Of a DNA stretch of 64,000 nt, positions 18,493 to 27,336 are shown in pieces (positions within the stretch are counted from its first letter, which is position 1; every line of letters begins with the position of its first letter). The translations under genes were made by a program, and so were the position numbers. Origin of the DNA: Deinococcales bacterium. Its GTDB lineage: Bacteria > Deinococcota > Deinococci > Deinococcales > Trueperaceae. A model generated the notes under the pieces. It ran no database searches. It had not been told where the DNA came from and was given only the letters and a program-made list of their open reading frames with translations. Location of the stretch: positions 22,248 to 86,247 of the forward strand of contig JAAYYF010000139.1 of the NCBI GenBank assembly GCA_012515535.1, in the 5' to 3' direction.

Positions 18493-18884
18493 AGCTCAGG
18501 GTCAGGTTCGCGGAAACGGATCAGATGGGGGTGGCGCACCACAGCGCGTACGTGGTGTGGCTCGAGGCCGCCCGTGTCGAGTGGCTGCGCCGCCGCGGCC
18601 TCAGCTACCGCGAGATGGAGGAGGCCGGCCTGTCGCTGGCGGTCTCGCGCCTGGAGGTCACCTACCGCGCCGCCGTCTACTTCGACGACGAGCTGACCCT
18701 CGTCCCGCGCCTCGAGTCCGTCCGCAGCCGCCGCGTCGCCTACAGCTACCGCGTCGAGCGCGACGGCCTGCTCGTGGCCACAGCCGTCACCGAGCACGTG
18801 CCCACCGACCGCAGCGGACGCGCCACCACCGTCCCGGCGCGCTGGCTCGAGCCGATGCTCGACCTGCTCGCCAACGACCCCTGA
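18489..18884 (+). CDS. YbgC/4-hydroxybenzoyl-CoA-type acyl-CoA thioesterase
   Basis: Hot-dog fold thioesterase hydrolysing acyl-CoA or acyl-ACP esters, 131 aa. The signature [29 protein letters not shown] near residues 5-33 contains the catalytic Asp (ETDQMG) of the 4HBT family. ATG at 18489 begins at the usual N-terminus ([11 protein letters not shown]); the frame is open to an ATG at 18441, but that ATG is inside the -10 box. It is followed 22 nt later by guaB. Confidence 0.85.
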   Translation: MKLRVRFAETDQMGVAHHSAYVVWLEAARVEWLRRRGLSYREMEEAGLSLAVSRLEVTYRAAVYFDDELTLVPRLESVRSRRVAYSYRVERDGLLVATAVTEHVPTDRSGRATTVPARWLEPMLDLLANDP

Positions 18885-18903
18885 ACCCCACGCCCCGAGG
18901 TGA

Positions 18904-20421
<1,518 letters not shown>

Positions 20422-20445
20422 GCCGCCGCGCGGCGGGGCAGGGGC

Positions 20446-22029
20446 TCAGACGCGCAGCTCCTGCTCCCCGCTCGGCTCGAGCGCCAGGAAGCGCTCCAGC
20501 AGCGGCTCCAGGCCGAACTTCAGGGCGTGGCTGAAGGGGGTCAGCACGCGCTCGGCGGGCTGGCCCAGCGGCAGCAGGTGCGCCTCGAGCCGCGCGAACT
20601 GCCGGCGGGTGGTGGCGTCGCGCTCGGCCAGCGCCGCGGCGCTCTTGTCGCGCAGGCGGCGCAGCGTCAGCTCCAGGTGCCGGCGGCCGCGCTCCACGGT
20701 GCCGCCCAGCGTGGGGTCGATGCCCTGCACCTCGCCGAGCAGGCGCTCGAAGGTCTCCTCCACCTGCTCGACCGCCGACCCGAAACGCTCCGCGAAGCCG
20801 TGGCGCTCGAGGAGCACGCGCTCGAGCTCGGCGCGCGGGGCGCCGCGGAAGCGTACGGCGCTGAGCCCGTACCGCTCGAGCAGACGCTGCGCCGCCGGCT
20901 CCAGCACCGTGGCCACCGCCCGCGGCCAGGCCAGCGGCATGGCCACGCCGTGCGCACGGTAGACGCCGCGCAGCTGCGCCACGTAACGGAGCTCGCCGGG
21001 GCCGAACACCGCCACCGCCGTGGGCAGCAGCGCGTCCTGCACGACGGGCCTGAGGCCCGCGGCCGGCGTGATCAGCGTGGGGTCGTCCTCCAGCCGCGCC
21101 AGCAGCTCGGCGCGGCTCAGCTCGCGGCCCTCCGCGAAGAACGAGCGCCCCTGGAGGCGCAGCAGCACCCGGCGCGGCAGGCCGGCGCCGGGCAGCTCCA
21201 GGAACAGGTTCGTGGCGTTCGCGCCGCGCCCCAGCTGCGGCTCGAAGCCGAGCGCCGCCAGGCGGTCGCCGGCCTCGTTGATCGCCGCCGTGCTGCGGCC
21301 CGGCTGCTCGAGCTCGGCCCGCAGCACGCCGGTCGTGAGCGCAGCCAGGTCGGGCTGCAGCGGGTCGACGGGCACCAGGCCCTCCTCGCCGAGGAGGCGC
21401 ATCAGGACGGCCCCGAACCAGTCGCTGAAGGTGGCCACCGAGGCGGCGGTCTCCTCGAGCAGCGCCGTGACCTCGGGCAGGAAGCGCGGCGCCGGGGAGC
21501 AGGCCGCGAGGCCAGCCAGCACCTGGCTCACCATGGCACGGCTCAGCGGCACGCGGCCCACGGGCACGTCGCGCGGCAGCTCGACCGCCAGGCGATGCAG
21601 CGCCTCGTCGCCGTCGAGCACGTAGGTGTGGTCGACCTCGGCCGTGTCGTGGTCCTGGGTAGCGAGCCAGAACACCGGCACCACCGGGCGCTCGGGCGTG
21701 TCGAGCTGCCGCGCCAGGCGGATGGCGGTCACGGCCTTGGAGAGCGTGAAGGTGGGGCCCAGCAGCAGCCCGGTCTGCTGGCCGGTGACCACGGCCCGCG
21801 CCTGCGGGTGCCGCAGCTTCTCGACGTTCTCGAGCACGGCCGCCGGGGCGCCCAGCTTCCGGGCGTACCGCTCCAGGGCGCGCGCCAGGCGCTCACGGTC
21901 GACGGGGCGGTCGAGCGTCAGCGCGGCGGCGGTGTCGCCGGGCGGCAGCTCGAAGAAGTCGGCCAGCGCACCGCTGCCGTAAGCAGCGGTGAAGTCGGTG
22001 GGGAGACGGTGCGTCGGCTCGGGTGACAC
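20446..22029 (-). CDS. bshC: Bacillithiol biosynthesis cysteine-adding enzyme BshC
   Basis: Adds cysteine to glucosamine-malate in the last step of bacillithiol synthesis, the low-molecular-weight thiol of Firmicutes and Deinococcota. 527 aa, close to the family norm. Key motifs are VVTGQQTGLLLGPTFTLSKA (residues about 79-98), VFWLATQDHDTAEV and the C-terminal coiled-coil region (RRHLELTLRRLRDKSAAAL). GTG at 22029 has no Shine-Dalgarno but a TAAGCT box five bases upstream, so it is leaderless. bshA and bshB are not in the window. Confidence 0.93.
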   Translation of the reverse strand: MSPEPTHRLPTDFTAAYGSGALADFFELPPGDTAAALTLDRPVDRERLARALERYARKLGAPAAVLENVEKLRHPQARAVVTGQQTGLLLGPTFTLSKAVTAIRLARQLDTPERPVVPVFWLATQDHDTAEVDHTYVLDGDEALHRLAVELPRDVPVGRVPLSRAMVSQVLAGLAACSPAPRFLPEVTALLEETAASVATFSDWFGAVLMRLLGEEGLVPVDPLQPDLAALTTGVLRAELEQPGRSTAAINEAGDRLAALGFEPQLGRGANATNLFLELPGAGLPRRVLLRLQGRSFFAEGRELSRAELLARLEDDPTLITPAAGLRPVVQDALLPTAVAVFGPGELRYVAQLRGVYRAHGVAMPLAWPRAVATVLEPAAQRLLERYGLSAVRFRGAPRAELERVLLERHGFAERFGSAVEQVEETFERLLGEVQGIDPTLGGTVERGRRHLELTLRRLRDKSAAALAERDATTRRQFARLEAHLLPLGQPAERVLTPFSHALKFGLEPLLERFLALEPSGEQELRV

Positions 22030-22034
22030 ACGGC

Positions 22035-22040
22035 AGCTTA
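22035..22040 (-). promoter_or_regulatory. Leaderless -10 box (TAAGCT) of bshC
   Basis: Minus-strand TAAGCT is followed by five bases and the GTG start of bshC. Confidence 0.6.
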
Positions 22041-22100
22041 CATAGCGGCCAGGCGGCGCATGTGGCCTAGGGCGACGGCGCGGGGCCGGTGCGCGCGTGT

Positions 22101-22106
22101 TACACT
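22101..22106 (+). promoter_or_regulatory. -10 box (TACACT) of the ComB-like/WecG transcript
   Basis: A TANNNT hexamer about 100 nt before the GTG at 22207. Unlike most promoters here it would give a leader of roughly 95 nt. Confidence 0.45.
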
Positions 22107-22206
22107 CCAGCGCGCCGAGCGCCGGGCGACGCCCGCTCGCGCTGGAGGGGCCGCCGGCGCGCGCTCCGCCACCGGTGCCCGGCAGAACGGCCGGCGAGGG
22201 ACCCCA

Positions 22207-22935
22207 GTGACCATCGAGCTGAACACCGATCTAGTACCGTCAGGTCCGTACCACGACGTCGTGGTGCTGATCGACGTGCTGCGGACCTGCACCGTGGCGC
22301 CGCTGCTCTTCGACGTGGGCGTCGAGGAGCTCGCGCTGACCCCTTCGCTACGCCGCGCGCGCGCCGAGGGCGGCGCCGGCCGCCTCCTGGTCGGCGAACG
22401 CCAGGGCCTCCCGCCCGAGGGCTTCAACCACGGCAACTCCCCGGTGCAGCTCGCCGACCTCGACCTGCGGGGGCGCTCCGTGGTGATGGTCTCGGAGAAC
22501 GCCCCGCGCTGGCTCGACCAGCTGGCGGGCAGCCGCGCGGTGCTGCTGGGCTCGTTGTTCAACGCCGCAGCGGTCGCCGACGCGATCGCGACGCTGAGCC
22601 CCCGCCGCGTCGACCTGGTGTGCTCGGGCTTCGCCGGCGAGCCCGACCTCGACGACGCCGTGGCCGCCGCGTTCATCGCCCACCTGGTGCAGGAGCGCGC
22701 GCCCGAGGCGGCGCTCGTCGGCGCCGCACGCTTCGCCACCACGCTGGCGCGCGCCCTGCCCGACCCGCTCGACGCCCTGTGGCGCTCGACCGCCGGCCAG
22801 TACCTGCGCGCCATCGGGCTCGAGCAGGACATCGCCTTCGCCGCGCGCGTCTCGGCCTCGAGCAGCGTGCCCCGCCTCGTCCGCATCGAGCCGGGCGAGC
22901 CGGCCCCCCTCTACCACTTCGCCGCCGTCGGCTGA
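22207..22935 (+). CDS. ComB-like 2-phosphosulfolactate phosphatase family protein
   Basis: 242-aa protein of the ComB family, which in methanogens removes phosphate from 2-phosphosulfolactate; the bacterial role is usually unassigned. Signature stretches are VVLIDVLRTCTVAPLLFDVG, LVGERQGLPPEGFNHGNSP and the GSLFNAAAVADAI and VCSGFAGEPDLDD segments that bind the Mg and substrate. GTG at 22207 is preceded by GCGAGGG; the frame is open further upstream, but that part is low-complexity and covers the leader. The WecG-like gene follows after 10 nt. Confidence 0.8.
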   Translation: MTIELNTDLVPSGPYHDVVVLIDVLRTCTVAPLLFDVGVEELALTPSLRRARAEGGAGRLLVGERQGLPPEGFNHGNSPVQLADLDLRGRSVVMVSENAPRWLDQLAGSRAVLLGSLFNAAAVADAIATLSPRRVDLVCSGFAGEPDLDDAVAAAFIAHLVQERAPEAALVGAARFATTLARALPDPLDALWRSTAGQYLRAIGLEQDIAFAARVSASSSVPRLVRIEPGEPAPLYHFAAVG

Positions 22936-22945
22936 GGCTAGCGGC

Positions 22946-23683
22946 GTGCCCCCCACCCGCCACCAGGTGCTCGGCTACCCCCTCGACGCCGTCGACATGG
23001 ACGCCGCCGCCGACTGGGTGCTGCGCCACGTGGCGGCCTCCCGGCACGGGGAGCCGCGCCCCCGTCTGGTCGTGACCCTCAACCCCGAGATCGTGGTGCA
23101 GGCCGAGGGCGACCCGGACCTGGCGGCCGCTCTGCGCGCCGCCGACCTGAGCGTCGCCGACGGCGTGGGCGTCGCCTGGGCGGCGCGGCGCGCCGGCGTG
23201 GCGCTGCCCGGCCGCGTGCCCGGGGTCGACCTCGCCTTCGAGGTGATGCGCCGTGGCGGCGCCGACCTGCGCGTCTACCTGCTGGGGGCCCGGCCCGGGG
23301 TGGCCGAGGCGGCGGCGGCCGAGGCGGCGCGGCGCTACGGCGTGACCGTGGTGGGCGCCCAGCACGGCTACTTCGACAGTGAGGCGCCGGAGGCCGTGGT
23401 GGCGGCGGTGGCGGCGGCGCGCCCCGACCTGCTGCTGGCGGGGCTCGGTGAGGGTCAGGAGCTCTTCTTGCACCGTCACCGCGGCGCGCTCGGCGCCGGC
23501 GTGATGATCGGCGTGGGCGGCACCCTGGACGTGCTCGCCGGCGAGGTCAGGCGCATGCCGGCCTGGACCAGCCGGCTGGGCATCGAGTGGCTGTTCCGGG
23601 TGGGCCTCGACCGCCGCCGCTGGGGGCGCCTGCCGCGCCTGTTCCGCTTCGCCGGGCTGGTGCTGCGCGGCTTGCCCCGCTAA
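22946..23683 (+). CDS. WecG/TagA/CpsF family glycosyltransferase
   Basis: Transfers an N-acetylmannosaminyl-type sugar onto a lipid-linked acceptor for wall or capsule polymers. 245 aa, the family length. Motifs are VTLNPEIVVQAEGDPDLAAAL, ADGVGVAWAAR, PGRVPGVDLAFEVM, the LGARPGVAEAAA nucleotide-sugar segment and the C-terminal RMPAWTSRLGIEWLFRV. GTG at 22946 lies 10 nt after the upstream gene. It shares the transcript with the ComB-like gene; tRNA-Leu follows under its own promoter. Confidence 0.87.
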   Translation: MPPTRHQVLGYPLDAVDMDAAADWVLRHVAASRHGEPRPRLVVTLNPEIVVQAEGDPDLAAALRAADLSVADGVGVAWAARRAGVALPGRVPGVDLAFEVMRRGGADLRVYLLGARPGVAEAAAAEAARRYGVTVVGAQHGYFDSEAPEAVVAAVAAARPDLLLAGLGEGQELFLHRHRGALGAGVMIGVGGTLDVLAGEVRRMPAWTSRLGIEWLFRVGLDRRRWGRLPRLFRFAGLVLRGLPR

Positions 23684-23701
23684 CGGCGCCGCTGCTAAGA
23701 T
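23672..23701 (+). promoter_or_regulatory. Promoter of tRNA-Leu
   Basis: TTGCCC (23672-23677), an 18-nt spacer, and TAAGAT (23696-23701) preceded by TGC as an extended -10. It lies across the 3' end of the glycosyltransferase gene. Confidence 0.65.
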
Positions 23702-23738
23702 GCCAAACTGTTCTAGCGCGCCTTCGGGCCGCACCCGG

Positions 23739-23822
23739 GCCGAGATGGCGGAACGGTAGACGCAGTTGACTCAAAATCAACCGGGGCGACCCGTGCGGGT
23801 TCGAGTCCCGCTCTCGGCACCA
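23739..23822 (+). tRNA. tRNA-Leu (anticodon CAA)
   Basis: Acceptor arms GCCGAGA and TCTCGGC pair over seven bases. The D-arm has the Leu pattern GGCGGAACGGTAGACGC, and the anticodon loop CTCAAAA on a GTTGA/TCAAC stem gives CAA. A long variable arm (CGGG/CCCG) and T-arm GCGGG-TTCGAGT-CCCGC follow. Discriminator A at 23819 and encoded CCA at 23820-23822. It reads UUG codons. Confidence 0.95.
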
Positions 23823-23877
23823 CTCACCCCCTCCCGCAGCTGGCCTCTCGTCGCCTGCGGGCGCTCGTGGAGGAACC

Positions 23878-24105
23878 ATGTTCTGGATCGCGTTCGTACT
23901 CTTCCTGATCGTCTCCGTGCTGCTGACCATCGTCATCCTCATCCAGGAGCCCAAGCAGTCGGGCCTGGGTGACGCGCTGGGCGGCGGCGGCGGCGCCGAC
24001 TTCGCCTCGCTCGGCGGCACCGCCGGCGGCCTGCACCGCACCACCATCTACCTGGCGATCGCCTGGGGCGTGCTGGCCCTGCTCCTGGGGCTGATCCCCC
24101 GCTGA
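23878..24105 (+). CDS. secG: Preprotein translocase subunit SecG
   Basis: Small membrane subunit of the SecYEG channel. 75 aa with two hydrophobic helices (about residues 2-22 and 54-72) around the conserved VILIQEPKQSGLGDALGGGGG loop. ATG at 23878 has GGAGGA four bases upstream. The gene follows tRNA-Leu, with a 7-bp hairpin (23833-23839 with 23855-23861) between them, and ends in a strong terminator. Confidence 0.94.
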   Translation: MFWIAFVLFLIVSVLLTIVILIQEPKQSGLGDALGGGGGADFASLGGTAGGLHRTTIYLAIAWGVLALLLGLIPR

Positions 24106-24127
24106 GCCAGGCCTCGCGACCGACGAA

Positions 24128-24161
24128 CGCGCGCCGCCCTCACCGGGCGGCGCGCGCCTTT
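24128..24161 (+). terminator. Intrinsic terminator after secG
   Basis: A 12-bp stem (24128-24139 with 24145-24156), loop TCACC, followed by CCTTTC. It is the best terminator in the window. Confidence 0.8.
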
Positions 24162-24188
24162 CATGTGCTCTCGCTTAAGGCCGCCGCG

Positions 24189-24217
24189 TTGACGATGCGA
24201 TACGCGGGTGATAGATT
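24189..24217 (+). promoter_or_regulatory. Sigma-70-type promoter of the dpp operon
   Basis: TTGACG (24189-24194), a 17-nt spacer and TAGATT (24212-24217). The start near 24224 gives a leader of about 190 nt. Confidence 0.75.
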
Positions 24218-24223
24218 CCCCTC

Positions 24224-24416
24224 AAGTGGGTAATTGTATATAGCCCACCCGGCTAACGGTCGCCGGGCCCCGCCGCAACAGGAGGGGTGCAAGCCGCTAT
24301 ACAACGTCTTGCAGGTTCTTCCGACCAGGGGTTACGGTAGGCCGTCGTCGAACAAAGCGTAAGGGCAAGGCGCCGATGCCGCGTCCACGCCGACGGTAGA
24401 AAGCACTGGAGGAGAG
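24224..24416 (+). promoter_or_regulatory. Long structured 5' leader of dppA
   Basis: About 190 nt with no supported gene. It contains possible stems GTGGG/CCCAC (from 24226), CCGGC/GCCGG and GCAAG/CTTGC, and ends in GGAGGAGAG before the ATG. It matches no riboswitch class I can name; it could stabilise the message or sense a ligand. Confidence 0.4.
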
Positions 24417-26168
24417 ATGAAGCGAGTTCTTATCGGCCTTACCTTCCTGGCGGTGGCGTCCTTCGCCTTCGCGCAGCCGTTCGTCTGGCCTAGCGCCTGG
24501 ACGAACGCCACGCCCGACGAAGCCGTCTACGGCGGCACCCTGCGCATCGCCATGATCGGCGACCCGCGCACCTTCAACCCGGTCATCTCGGCCGAGTCGC
24601 AGGCCCTCAGCGACTACCTCTTCGACACCGCGGCGCCGCTCATCATCCGTGGCCCCGACTCCGACGAGTGGCTCCCCTACGGTGCCCAGTCCTACACCGT
24701 CAGCGAAGACGGCCGCACCATCGACATGGTGCTCCGTGAAGGCATGAAGTGGTCCGACGGCTCCGACATCACGGTGCAGGACTACTACATCCGCTACGTC
24801 CTCGAGACCGACCCCGACGTCGGCTCCAACGGCTACGACGGCTGGTTCATGGACGGCGACCCGATCACCATGGAGATCACGGGCGACAACACCCTGCGCT
24901 TCACCTTCCCGCGCCCGGACCGCATGGCGTTCCCCGTGGCCGCCGTGAGCCCGGTGCCCGACAAGATCTTCGGTGAGGCGTACCGCACCGGTGGCGCCGA
25001 AGCCGTGCAGGCCCTCTGGGGTACCGACGTCGACGTGACCACCACCATCTGGCCGACCGAGTTCGTCCCGGTCTCCTTCCAGCCCGGCGAGCGCATCATC
25101 CTCGAGCGCAACCCGTACTTCGGTGAGTGGAACGTCGACGAGGCCGGCAACCCGCTGCCCTACCTCGACGGCTACTCCATGACCATCGCCGGCGACCTCG
25201 ACGCCGCCCTGAACCTCTTCATCGCCGGTGAGATCGACAGCTTCTCGCCGCGCAACCTCGACGACATCGGCGTCATCAACCAGGCCGTCAACAACGGCGA
25301 CATCGACGTCGTGGTGATGGAGTCGGTCAGCCCGGTCGCCAGCAGCCAGTTCATCGTCTGGAACTGGAACAAGGCCTCCGACCCGGCCAAGGAAGCGCTC
25401 TTCCGCAACGTCAACTTCCGTCGCGCCATGGCGCACCTCGTCGACCGCGACCTTATGATGGACCTGGTCTACAACGGCGCCGGCGTGCCGATGTACACCA
25501 ACGTCTACCCGATCAACGACTACTGGGTGAACCACGACGTCGAGAAGTACCCGTTCGACCCCGAGCGCGCCCAGGAGCTGCTCGCCTCGATCGGCTACGA
25601 CCGCACCAACGCTCAGGGCCTGCTCGTCAACGCCCAGGGCCAGACCGTCTCCTTCACCCTCGCCACGAACGCCGGCAACACGCAGCGTGAGCAGCTCGCC
25701 CAGATCTTCGCCGACACCGCCCGCGAGGCCGGCGTCGACGTGACCGTCTCGGCGATCGACTTCAACCTGCTGGTCGACCAGCTCCTCTCGGTCGGCGAAG
25801 ACCGTCCGTTCGACGCGATCCTCATCGGCCTCACCGGCGGCTCGCGCGACTGGCCGTTCGGCGTGAACGTCATCCCCTGCGGTACCAACCTGCACATGTT
25901 CAACACCAGCCCCGAGTGCCTCACCACCGGTGAGACCCTCATGGGCCAGCTGTTCACGCAGGGCCGCGAGACCCTGGACACCGAAGCCGCTCGCGAGATC
26001 GGCTACGAGATCCAGAAGGTCGAAGCCGACCTGATCCCGATCGTCTACCTCGTCAGCCCGATGGCCCACTACGCCTTCAACTCGGCCCTCACCGGCTACC
26101 ACCAGGAAGACCAGATCAACCCGCTGCTCGGCGCCTGGGAGCTCCCGCTCCTCTTCAAGGCCCAGTAA
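24417..26168 (+). CDS. dppA: Peptide/nickel-type ABC transporter substrate-binding protein
   Basis: Extracytoplasmic binding protein of the SBP_bac_5 family that captures oligopeptides for the downstream permease. 583 aa with a signal peptide (MKRVLIGLTFLAVASFAFAQ) and family features GGTLRIAMIGDPRTFNPVIS, LREGMKWSDGSDITVQD, NPYF and FRRAMAHLVDR. ATG at 24417 follows a strong GGAGGAGAG. It uses more GGT, CGT and GAA codons than its neighbours, as expected for a highly expressed gene. A 14-bp hairpin separates it from dppB, probably keeping its message level above the rest of the operon. Confidence 0.93.
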   Translation: MKRVLIGLTFLAVASFAFAQPFVWPSAWTNATPDEAVYGGTLRIAMIGDPRTFNPVISAESQALSDYLFDTAAPLIIRGPDSDEWLPYGAQSYTVSEDGRTIDMVLREGMKWSDGSDITVQDYYIRYVLETDPDVGSNGYDGWFMDGDPITMEITGDNTLRFTFPRPDRMAFPVAAVSPVPDKIFGEAYRTGGAEAVQALWGTDVDVTTTIWPTEFVPVSFQPGERIILERNPYFGEWNVDEAGNPLPYLDGYSMTIAGDLDAALNLFIAGEIDSFSPRNLDDIGVINQAVNNGDIDVVVMESVSPVASSQFIVWNWNKASDPAKEALFRNVNFRRAMAHLVDRDLMMDLVYNGAGVPMYTNVYPINDYWVNHDVEKYPFDPERAQELLASIGYDRTNAQGLLVNAQGQTVSFTLATNAGNTQREQLAQIFADTAREAGVDVTVSAIDFNLLVDQLLSVGEDRPFDAILIGLTGGSRDWPFGVNVIPCGTNLHMFNTSPECLTTGETLMGQLFTQGRETLDTEAAREIGYEIQKVEADLIPIVYLVSPMAHYAFNSALTGYHQEDQINPLLGAWELPLLFKAQ

Positions 26169-26191
26169 GCAGCAGGCGACCCGACGATCTC

Positions 26192-26223
26192 TTGGACTGG
26201 GCGGCGCTTGCCGCCCAGTCCAA
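26192..26223 (+). terminator. Intercistronic hairpin between dppA and dppB
   Basis: A 14-bp perfect stem (26192-26205 with 26210-26223) and 4-nt loop GCTT, without a T-tract. It is best read as a partial terminator or 3'-end stabiliser that raises dppA over dppB. Confidence 0.6.
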
Positions 26224-26238
26224 CACCTAAGACGACAG

Positions 26239-26248
26239 AAGATATCTT
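26239..26248. promoter_or_regulatory. AAGATATCTT palindrome before dppB
   Basis: A perfect 10-bp A+T-rich palindrome, unusual in this GC-rich sequence. It lies directly before the ATG-ATG of the mini-ORF that leads into dppB. It may be a protein site or the melting part of a weak promoter. Confidence 0.35.
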
Positions 26249-26249
26249 G

Positions 26250-26327
26250 ATGATGAGCCGTACTCCTCTCCCCTACCGCAGCAGGCGGGCCACCCCCGCT
26301 TGCGCCGCGACGCCGAGCGTTATCTGA
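26250..26327 (+). CDS. Possible 25-aa leader ORF coupled to dppB
   Basis: The frame MMSRTPLPYRSRRATPACAA... ends in TGATG, sharing one base with the dppB start at 26327. dppB has no clear Shine-Dalgarno, so coupling would explain its translation. The mini-ORF itself has no Shine-Dalgarno either, so translation is uncertain. Confidence 0.35.
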   Translation: MMSRTPLPYRSRRATPACAATPSVI

Positions 26328-27328
26328 TGCTCGTCTACATCGTTCGGCGTTTCTTCCAGCTGATCCCGACCTTCCTGGGCGCCACCATGCTGGCGTTCCT
26401 GATCAGTCAGCTGGTCCCCGGTGACTTCCTCACCCAGAAGGCGCTCGAGCCCAACGTGCGACCCGAGACCATCGAGCGGATGCGCTCGCAGTTCGGCCTC
26501 GACCAGCCGATCACCGTGCAGTACGTGCGGTGGATGGGCAACCTGATGCAGGGGAACCTGGGTCAGTCGTTCGTGTCGAACCAGCCGGTGATCAACCGCA
26601 TCGGCCGGCCCATGCGCAACTCGATGTACCTGGCGCTGCTCTCGATCTTCATGCTGTGGGCGGTGGCGGTGCCCGCCGGTGTCTACTCGGCGGTGCGGCA
26701 GTACTCCGTCGGCGACCAAGTGGTGAGCGTGTTCTCCTACTTCGGCCTCGCCATCCCCAACTTCTTCTTCGCCCAGGTGCTGATCCTATTGATATTCGTG
26801 ACGCGCTCCTTCACGAAGGACGCGTTCGGCTTCAACCAGCTGGTGTTCCCGGTGGCCGGCATGACCAGCGGCAACTACCTGCAGATGTCGCCATGGGGCC
26901 AGTTCTGGGACGTCATGTGGCACATGTTCATCCCGTCGTTCGTGGTCGCCACGGCCGGCATGGCGGGCTTCACGCGCGTGCTGCGCGCCCAGATGGTCGA
27001 GTACCTCGCCTCCGACTTCATCCGCACGGCGCGGGCCAAGGGCCTGGCGCAGCGCGGCGTCACCTACAAGCACGCGCTCCGGCCGGCCATCATCCCGTTC
27101 GTCGCCGGCATCGGCGGGCTGCTGCCCGACCTGGTGGGCGGCGCCGGCCTGGTCGAGGTGACGATGTCGTGGCCCGGCATCACCCCGACCTTCCTGGAAG
27201 CGCTGAACTCCCAGGACATCTACGTAGTCCTCGGTCTGCTGGTCATCACCACCATCCTGCTGATGATCGGCAACCTCCTCTCTGACCTGCTACTGGCCGC
27301 GGTCGACCCGCGGATCCGGTACAACTGA
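26327..27328 (+). CDS. dppB: Peptide ABC transporter permease DppB
   Basis: Inner-membrane permease of the peptide importer, 333 aa. It begins with the usual MLVYIVRRFFQLIPTFLGATM membrane segment (quoted in part), has the periplasmic loop with LGLDQPITVQYVRWM-like sequence, and the cytoplasmic EAA-type loop RTARAKGLAQRGVTYKHALR. ATG at 26327 matches family starts; the frame is open nine codons upstream through TTG 26300. Next is dppC after 8 nt. Confidence 0.92.
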   Translation: MLVYIVRRFFQLIPTFLGATMLAFLISQLVPGDFLTQKALEPNVRPETIERMRSQFGLDQPITVQYVRWMGNLMQGNLGQSFVSNQPVINRIGRPMRNSMYLALLSIFMLWAVAVPAGVYSAVRQYSVGDQVVSVFSYFGLAIPNFFFAQVLILLIFVTRSFTKDAFGFNQLVFPVAGMTSGNYLQMSPWGQFWDVMWHMFIPSFVVATAGMAGFTRVLRAQMVEYLASDFIRTARAKGLAQRGVTYKHALRPAIIPFVAGIGGLLPDLVGGAGLVEVTMSWPGITPTFLEALNSQDIYVVLGLLVITTILLMIGNLLSDLLLAAVDPRIRYN

Positions 27329-27336
27329 GGCCGCCC

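Noticed and set aside
20423..20436. Palindrome CCGCCGCGCGGCGG between guaB and bshC as a terminator
   Set aside because: It has no loop and no T-tract, and such CG runs are common by chance in this GC-rich sequence.
24280..24340. Short ORF after AGGAGGG in the dppA leader
   Set aside because: The GTG directly abuts the Shine-Dalgarno with no spacing, and the peptide has no distinctive features.
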